This document shows positions 14,343 through 19,359 of a DNA stretch of 19,359 nucleotides, one piece after another (the stretch's first letter is position 1; the number at the start of each line of letters is the position of its first letter). The stretch spans positions 1 through 19,359 of the forward strand of contig DASSZK010000332.1 in assembly GCA_035702845.1 (NCBI GenBank), in the 5' to 3' direction. The stretch comes from JAJZMF01 sp035702845 (GTDB taxonomy: Bacteria > Actinomycetota > Acidimicrobiia > Acidimicrobiales > Palsa-688). A program made the position numbers and the translations under genes. The notes under the pieces are model-generated. The model had not been told where the DNA came from, did no database searches, and saw nothing but the letters and a program-made list of their open reading frames with translations.

Positions 14343-16759
14343 TTTGCCGCCCCCTGGGTGACCGCTTGTTGTGCAGCTGATATTGCTTGCTGGACGGCAC
14401 TGAGGAAATGAGGCATGCCGTAGCTGTCGGTGCCGACTTGCCAAATGGAACCGGATGGGTTCACTACCCCCGCGAACCGGCCGATCCCTGCGCGGACATC
14501 GAGCTCGTAGCTGGTCATCGCCTTTACGTCATCGAGCGCCGCTTGATGGTACAGGCCCTGGCCGTACTCGAGTTGGCCGAGGGTGTACCAGATCATGAAG
14601 GCGTACGGGTAGGCCTGGACGGACTGGCGCAGGTGTACCTCGGCGGCAGCAACAGAGCCCTTGGCGCCGATAGCAAGGATGCTGTTGCCCGCCACTGCCT
14701 GGGCGGCTGGGACGGTTGCCGGCACGCCCAGGGCTAAGGCCCTTCTTGTGGCGGCCAGCGCCTGTGGGTACTGGCCGTTCAGGTAATCGAGCTCCGCCGT
14801 CGCCACCCAGGCCTGGGACCGGGCCGTTTTCCCTGAGCCGTTACGGTTGGCAAATGCGAACTGAGACAGAGCAGCGGGTCTGTTGCCCTGTAGGAAGTCG
14901 CTCATACCCAAGGCGAGGTGGTCTTCGCTGTCCCCATGGGCCTGCGCCCATGCGACCAGGTCCGTCCCTGAAGACCCGGCACCGTGTAATGCCGTCATGT
15001 ACAAGAAATCTGCGGCCAAACGGTCTTTGGCGGCCACGCGGTCTTTGGGTGTGAGCGTCGCCGCTTCAGTGAAGGCAGCCGTGATCTCGGCGACGGCGTC
15101 GCCCTGGTCCCCGCTGAGGGCCATGGCCCCTCCAGCTGCCTCTTCCTGGCGCTCGGTCGGGGACAAAGGCGCCGACTTGCCGGCCGGGGCGGGCGCTCCG
15201 GCGTAAAGGCCCTCGATGGTCCGTTCGTCCGCCACGGCCTCTACGTAAGCGTGACGCTGGGCGGCATCGAAGACAACCTGCGCCAAGGTCACTTGATCGG
15301 TCGCCAGGAGCCTTCTAGCCAGGTCTGTCTGGGTGGATGTCCCTGTAAAACCCGCTCCAGGCGACGAACAGGGCATGGCCAGCTCGATTGTCGGATCGCG
15401 TTGTAAGGCGTCGAAGAAATCGGAGCGGTCGCTGCGCCCATGGCGGTCGTACCAGATGGCAATGGCCTGGCGCGCCCCCGCTATGTCTCCCAGATCCCCA
15501 AGTACCAGGACGGGCTGAGCCGGGCCACCGGGAGTAACCGATGTGGCTGCAAGCCATGCCGCGACCCGTTCGGCCGTCACGGACTGGGGCGCCCACCACA
15601 CTGCCTCAGCCACGTCCGCCGACGACGCCGGCGGGCGGTGGTCTGCCGCGCTCACGATCGCTTGCAGCGCGAACGTGTCGCCCAGCGCAGCACTACCTTG
15701 ACGGATGGCGAACAGGCCCTCCGCATCTCCAGAGGCGAGGCGGGAGACGGTGGTCGAGGTCACGATTTCCCGGGTGACGGCTAGCTGAGGGAGGTTTGGT
15801 GACAAGCCCACGAACGCGAGGACAACTACCAGTGCCAGAACTCCTCCGACCAACAGCGGCCGGCTTGCCGGGCGGTCGTCTCCTACTGCTGGGGTGTCAT
15901 AATCGCTGCCACCGCTCGAGCCGTCTGCGGCCGTCACTGCAACTGGAGGCGACGGCTTTGACGTGTCGACGAGCCGGGGCAGCAAACGGCCTGCGATTAC
16001 CGCCCAGCCGGCAGCGAAGGCGAACGCCTGCAGCAGCGATGAAAGCGCGGGGAAGGGGAAGAGCGTCCTGAGCGCCCATGAAATGGCGGGGCGCAGCAGC
16101 TGCCACAAACCCACCAACACGGAGGCTTCCAATGCCCAGGACCATCGTGCCTTCCAGCCAAGGGCCCGGGCCCTTGTCCGCAGGACTTGGACCGCACCCG
16201 GCGCGGGCTGCGCAGTAAGGCCGGTCCGTGGCCATGTCCGGCAACCGCCCCAAAGGATCACCCAGGGCCAGAAAAACAGGGCGAAGGCGAGCAACCAAAG
16301 GATGTAACCCAGCCACGCAAACGGGTCTACAGCGAACAGCGAACTGAGGCTCTGAGCGACGATTTCTTGTGCGAGCACGAGCACGATGACCCCAAAAGCC
16401 ACCTCGGGCAGAGCTCGCCACTGGGCGAAGCGCGCCGATGCGGCAGCATTCGGGGCGGCGGAGCTCGGGACGACGCATAGGTGGTATACGGCTAACGACA
16501 GGACAATGCCCTGGACGGCAACTGTGCAGGCGCCCCAGACTATGCCGCCCGGGGCCCCCGTGGCCCCAATGGTCAGCCACTGAAGCAAGTAGGCCGCGCT
16601 TGTCGCCAGGCCCACAAATACGCCGCGCCGAAAGGCGCCGGGTACGGCTCGCACGCCTGCAGCGCCAAGGCTGGCGGCCGTAGTTGCCAGGCGCCGCGCG
16701 TAATCCACAAAGGGCCGCCCCGGCGTCACATTGTCGCCCGCGCTGCCCATACCTGACAC
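14339..16759 (-). CDS. Polytopic membrane protein with extracytoplasmic TPR-like domain, first gene of the envelope operon
   Basis: From GTG 16759 (SD AGAAGGG 7 nt upstream; ATG 16750 is a close alternative) the protein is 806 aa. About seven TM segments are visible: residues 46-66, 72-97, 118-137, 147-171, 207-229, 243-261 and 301-320. Residues 190-206 and 263-300 are charged or disordered loops. The C-terminal 480 residues form a soluble region, probably outside the membrane, with helical repeats of TPR type near 615-675 (WVATAELDYLNGQYPQALAA) and 690-750 (FMIWYTLGQLEYGQGLYHQA). The design recalls multi-TM proteins with periplasmic TPR tails such as O-antigen-ligase relatives, but I see no ligase or polymerase motif. 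It overlaps the next gene by 4 nt, so the three products are probably made together and may build or display the Thr-rich protein. Confidence 0.76.
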   Translation of the reverse strand: MSGMGSAGDNVTPGRPFVDYARRLATTAASLGAAGVRAVPGAFRRGVFVGLATSAAYLLQWLTIGATGAPGGIVWGACTVAVQGIVLSLAVYHLCVVPSSAAPNAAASARFAQWRALPEVAFGVIVLVLAQEIVAQSLSSLFAVDPFAWLGYILWLLAFALFFWPWVILWGGCRTWPRTGLTAQPAPGAVQVLRTRARALGWKARWSWALEASVLVGLWQLLRPAISWALRTLFPFPALSSLLQAFAFAAGWAVIAGRLLPRLVDTSKPSPPVAVTAADGSSGGSDYDTPAVGDDRPASRPLLVGGVLALVVVLAFVGLSPNLPQLAVTREIVTSTTVSRLASGDAEGLFAIRQGSAALGDTFALQAIVSAADHRPPASSADVAEAVWWAPQSVTAERVAAWLAATSVTPGGPAQPVLVLGDLGDIAGARQAIAIWYDRHGRSDRSDFFDALQRDPTIELAMPCSSPGAGFTGTSTQTDLARRLLATDQVTLAQVVFDAAQRHAYVEAVADERTIEGLYAGAPAPAGKSAPLSPTERQEEAAGGAMALSGDQGDAVAEITAAFTEAATLTPKDRVAAKDRLAADFLYMTALHGAGSSGTDLVAWAQAHGDSEDHLALGMSDFLQGNRPAALSQFAFANRNGSGKTARSQAWVATAELDYLNGQYPQALAATRRALALGVPATVPAAQAVAGNSILAIGAKGSVAAAEVHLRQSVQAYPYAFMIWYTLGQLEYGQGLYHQAALDDVKAMTSYELDVRAGIGRFAGVVNPSGSIWQVGTDSYGMPHFLSAVQQAISAAQQAVTQGAAK

Positions 16760-16794
16760 GCGCTCGCCCTTCTGTTAGCTGTGGTGCATAACTT

Positions 16795-16822
16795 ACAGTA
16801 CGGGCCCGTCGTGCGCCAGCAA
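16795..16822 (-). promoter_or_regulatory. Promoter of the three-gene envelope operon
   Basis: On the minus strand there is a -35 TTGCTG (16822-16817), a 16-nt spacer and a -10 TACTGT (16800-16795). Transcription would start near 16788, giving a leader of about 29 nt to GTG 16759. An inverted repeat GTGCG/CGCAC (16811-16815 with 16834-16838) spans the -35 and could be an operator or the end of the upstream gene's transcript. Confidence 0.5.
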
Positions 16823-16863
16823 TACAGCGCGTTCGCACTGACGAAGGTGTCCTTTGGGCTGGC

Positions 16864-17604
16864 TTATGTGGTGCCTCCGGTGCACACCCGCATTGCCGGG
16901 AAGGCCGGTTGTTGGGAGAGCCAATTTGTCGACGTTGTGGAAGTGAACGCGGCCCTCCCCTTGGCTTTTGCGACATGCACTACGGTCATGATGGGCAGTC
17001 GGGTGGCGTACGGGATGGTGTCCACTTCGGTGGCGACCTGAGCCCCGACAGGGTAGGTCGAGGTGACTACGACGTTGGCTCCCTTGCGCACCATCGGTAG
17101 GAAGTGCCCGTAAGCCTGGTAGCCGATCGGGCCGCCGACGGCACTGAAGAGCAGGAGCGACCCATGCCCCTGGGTGGCGCAGCCTGACGCGCCCACCTCG
17201 GCGAAGAGCCCCTTGGGCGTGAGCTCGATGTGTGCCGGTTCACACATGTGCGCCGCCGTGGGCTTGCAGCCGTGTTGCGGCGTCATGACGTCGCTGATCC
17301 AAATGATCTTTCCGGCCTTGGCTGCGATGGTGATGTGGTCGACCACCGGGGTGAAGGACGCGGACGGCGCCTCGTTTTGTGCCCAGCTGAAGGGAAGAGA
17401 GCTCGCTTCCCTGACGCTGCTGAAGCCCGAGCTCACCTCCACCAGTCCCGACTTTGCCGCGGTGGCTGCGGCGACTGTGCGGTAAAAGGCGATTGTTGCC
17501 GGGTCCCCCGTAGTCCGGCTGGTGGCCACGGCGGCGCCGGCAGGTACGGTCACCGCTCCGACCGCCACTATCACGCCCACTGCGATAACTGTCCGAAACC
17601 GCAT
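16864..17604 (-). CDS. Secreted protein of unknown function
   Basis: From ATG 17604 the protein is 246 aa, and the SD AGGAGGGG lies 6 nt upstream. A longer frame to 17733 lacks this support. The signal peptide is clear: MRFR, then a hydrophobic stretch, with cleavage probably after PAGAAVA (about residue 27). The mature part of about 220 residues has four cysteines (113, 121, 142, 241), which could form two disulfides, and alternating beta-strand-like segments (HITIAAKAGKIIWIS, NVVVTSTYPVGAQVATEV). I recognise no domain or active site. It has its own promoter, and a separate promoter lies between it and the envelope operon, so it is adjacent to but not clearly part of that operon. Confidence 0.72.
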   Translation of the reverse strand: MRFRTVIAVGVIVAVGAVTVPAGAAVATSRTTGDPATIAFYRTVAAATAAKSGLVEVSSGFSSVREASSLPFSWAQNEAPSASFTPVVDHITIAAKAGKIIWISDVMTPQHGCKPTAAHMCEPAHIELTPKGLFAEVGASGCATQGHGSLLLFSAVGGPIGYQAYGHFLPMVRKGANVVVTSTYPVGAQVATEVDTIPYATRLPIMTVVHVAKAKGRAAFTSTTSTNWLSQQPAFPAMRVCTGGTT

Positions 17605-17636
17605 CGCGAACCCCTCCTCTTCGGCGTGCCTGGACC

Positions 17637-17665
17637 AGGTTAGCCCCCAGGACGGCGCGAGTAAA
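17637..17665 (-). promoter_or_regulatory. Promoter of the secreted-protein gene
   Basis: On the minus strand there is a -35 TTTACT (17665-17660), a 17-nt spacer and a -10 TAACCT (17642-17637). The predicted start near 17630 leaves a leader of about 26 nt that contains the AGGAGGGG ribosome binding site. Confidence 0.55.
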
Positions 17666-17699
17666 TGGGCATGGGCAGACCGGTGCTGAGTGGCACCCT

Positions 17700-18650
17700 C
17701 TATTGCCGAGCGGCCGGATGTGGCCCGTCGCAAAGGCGTAGCCGGTTGGCCAGATAGCGTTTCTCGGGCTCAGAGCCCGCCAAGGCCAATGCTTGGCGAT
17801 AGTACTCCGCAGCTTCGCCGTAACGCCCGAGCCGGCGAAGCAAGTCGGCCTGTACGGCGGGTAAGAGGTGGTAGCCGGCGAGTTGGCCGCTAATGGCGAG
17901 CTCGTCCACCAGGGTCAGTCCTGCTTCAGGTCCTTGGCTCATGGCAACGGCGACGGCCCGGTTCAGCCTGACGACAGCCGTATCATTGAAGCTCAGCAAG
18001 CGCTCGTAAATACGGGCGATCTTGGCCCAGTCTGTTTCACTTGCGTGGTTGGGGCGGGCGTGGCACGCAGCAATCTCCGCTTGCAGTTGGTAGGGGCCGC
18101 CGCCGCCGGGGGTGGCAATTGTTGCCAGGTAAGCAAGCGCCTCATCTATATCGGAGCGGATCCACAGGGACCGGTCTTGGTCCTCCAGTGTCACGATGTC
18201 GCCGGCGCTGTCAGTGCGGGCGCGCTGGCGTGAGCGCTGGAGGAGCATCAGCGCCAGTAGCCCGAGCACTTCGGGCTCCTGTGGCGCGAGCGAGGCGAGG
18301 GCCCGGCCCAAACGGATGTCTTCGTCACAGAGTTGGTGCCGGACAAGGTCGTCACCCGCGGTAGCGGAATAACCTTCATTGAAAAGCAGGTAGATCACGG
18401 CGAGGACACCGGGCAGCCGCTCTGGCAGTAGATGGCGGGGTGGTACCCGGAACGGGATGCGAGCGTTGTGGATCTTGTCTTTGGCACGCACCAGCCGTTT
18501 GGCCATCGTCGGCTCGGGGACCAGGAAGGCACGGGCGATTTCGGCAGTGGTCAGGCCCGTGGCGGCGGCGGCGGCGAGCGCCGGCAGTTTTTCCCGATGC
18601 CGCGCCCGGGCGCGCAGGCGGTCGATGGCCCGGTTGCGGGCCACGGTCAT
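17700..18650 (-). CDS. ECF42-like sigma factor, truncated, probably a degraded gene
   Basis: This 316-aa open frame belongs to the large ECF sigma factors with a C-terminal TPR-like extension found next to DGPF/YCII proteins; such proteins are normally about 400-420 aa. The sigma4 HTH (LTTAEIARAFLVPEPTMAKR, residues 33-52) and the extension (VLAVIYLLFNEGYSA, YQLQAEIAACHA, YYRQALALAG) are present. Two parts are missing. Before ATG 18650, sigma2 similarity continues in frame to about 18722 (QEAFSEAA, NPGAWLM) but has no start codon and meets TAG at 18761-18759. Between KLPAL (residue 25) and TGLTTAE (31) the region 2.4 end, linker and start of sigma4 (about 50-60 residues) are deleted. Promoter recognition by sigma2 should be lost. 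It is either a pseudogene or a repurposed sigma4/TPR protein. Confidence 0.7.
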   Translation of the reverse strand: MTVARNRAIDRLRARARHREKLPALAAAAATGLTTAEIARAFLVPEPTMAKRLVRAKDKIHNARIPFRVPPRHLLPERLPGVLAVIYLLFNEGYSATAGDDLVRHQLCDEDIRLGRALASLAPQEPEVLGLLALMLLQRSRQRARTDSAGDIVTLEDQDRSLWIRSDIDEALAYLATIATPGGGGPYQLQAEIAACHARPNHASETDWAKIARIYERLLSFNDTAVVRLNRAVAVAMSQGPEAGLTLVDELAISGQLAGYHLLPAVQADLLRRLGRYGEAAEYYRQALALAGSEPEKRYLANRLRLCDGPHPAARQ

Positions 18651-18696
18651 GAGCCATGCGCCGGGGTTCGCCGGGAGCGGCCCCGCCGCCCAACGT

Positions 18697-19359
18697 TTAG
18701 CGGCCTCGGAGAACGCCTCCTGAGCGCACTGCTGCCATCGGGTGCGCCGCCGCCACCTCTATGGCCTCGTCGAGGTCTGAGCACTCAAGGATGTCGAAGC
18801 CGGCGATCACTTCCTTGGTCTCGGCGAAGGGGCCATCGGTCACCAGGACCTCGCCCTGGCGCTTACGCACGGTGCGGGCCTGGTCGGGCCCCGCCAACTG
18901 GTCGCCGAACAGGCGCTGCCTGCCGGCACCCGTGGTGGCGAGCCACGTGCCCAACTGTTCGGGCATTCGAGTGGCGTCTAATTCCGGCATCTCGAAATCC
19001 TCGCCCAGGCAGACCAACATCATGTACCTGGCCCGCTCCCGGCCCTGGGGGGGCAGAGGTGCGGCCGCTTGGTCGCCCATCAATGCCCTGACCTCGATGC
19101 TGCCGCTGAGGGTGGTGGGGTGCTGGGAGGCCCAGTGCAGGGCCTCGTCCATGTCTTTGCATTCGAGCACGTCGTAGCCGGCGATCTGCTCCTTGGTCTC
19201 GGCGAAGGGGCCGTCAGTGACCATCAATTGGCCGTTGCGGCGTCTCACCGTCGTGGCATCCGAACTTGCACCGAGTTGGGCCCCGTGGAGGTTGACACCA
19301 ATACGGACCGTCTCGTCGACCCAGCGGCCGAGCGCTTCGGGATCGCTGCAACCGGGGGT
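18697..19359 (-). CDS. Tandem YCII (DGPF) domain protein, 5' end outside window
   Basis: The frame is open to the window edge, so 220 codons are seen and the start is missing; GTG 19248 is internal. Two YCII-type domains lie in tandem, each with the VTDGPFAETKE motif followed by IAG[YF]D[VI]LEC and a DLDEA-type helix: the first ends near SIEVRALM, the second begins near YMMLVCLGEDFEMPE. YCII proteins are small ferredoxin-like folds; DGPF members are regular neighbours of ECF42 sigma factors, where their role is not settled. The second domain stops matching the family after AAAHPMA and runs into 12 unrelated codons (VRSGGVLRGR, TAA at 18697-18699) that are sigma-factor DNA read in another frame. 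This indicates a deletion joining the two genes. Confidence 0.78.
   Translation of the reverse strand, partial: TPGCSDPEALGRWVDETVRIGVNLHGAQLGASSDATTVRRRNGQLMVTDGPFAETKEQIAGYDVLECKDMDEALHWASQHPTTLSGSIEVRALMGDQAAAPLPPQGRERARYMMLVCLGEDFEMPELDATRMPEQLGTWLATTGAGRQRLFGDQLAGPDQARTVRKRQGEVLVTDGPFAETKEVIAGFDILECSDLDEAIEVAAAHPMAAVRSGGVLRGR

Overview
The window is GC-rich, densely coded bacterial DNA that looks actinobacterial (Actinomycetota). The evidence is a mycothiol-type (MshA-like) glycosyltransferase, a short second threonyl-tRNA synthetase of the kind found in actinobacteria, a proC + small excisionase-type HTH gene pair as in mycobacteria, a rex-hemA-hemC-hemD order as in Streptomyces, TANNNT -10 boxes placed for leaderless mRNAs, and an ECF42-like sigma factor next to YCII/DGPF domains. 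A deep-branching class such as Acidimicrobiia is possible, but I cannot prove it from sequence alone.

Layout. 2-874 (+): 3' part of an MshA-like GT4 glycosyltransferase. 1132-2367 (+): ThrRS-like protein lacking the TGS and editing domains, behind a 257-nt leader rich in inverted repeats. 2518-4490 (+): proC, a 67-aa HTH protein and a SAM hydrolase (DUF62) whose only plausible start is CTG. 4727-9858 (+): a tight tetrapyrrole operon of rex, precorrin-2 dehydrogenase, hemA, hemC and a cobA-hemD fusion. It makes uroporphyrinogen III from Glu-tRNA (HemB, needed between HemA and HemC, is not in this window) and diverts it to precorrin-2 and sirohydrochlorin/siroheme, under a redox-sensing repressor.

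From 9964 the content becomes accessory and envelope-related. 9964-11010 (+) encodes a secreted protein of seven repeats, each with a Cys pair, most likely a disulfide-stapled seven-bladed beta-propeller. Convergent to it, 16759-11185 (-) is a three-gene operon with two 4-nt ATGA overlaps: an 806-aa protein with about seven TM segments and extracytoplasmic TPR-like repeats, an 855-aa secreted protein with a mucin-like Thr stalk encoded by 18-bp and 3-bp tandem repeats, and a 197-aa membrane/TPR-like protein. I recognise no described system here, and it is the best candidate for something new. 17604-16864 (-) is a small secreted protein of unknown function with its own promoter.

The right end (17700-19359, -) holds a double YCII-domain gene (5' end outside the window) running into an ECF42-like sigma factor. 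The sigma gene has lost most of region 2 and the sigma2-sigma4 linker; the two genes appear joined by a deletion, so the sigma factor is probably a decaying remnant.

No tRNA, rRNA, CRISPR array, transposase or integrase was seen. No gap between genes exceeds 300 bases.
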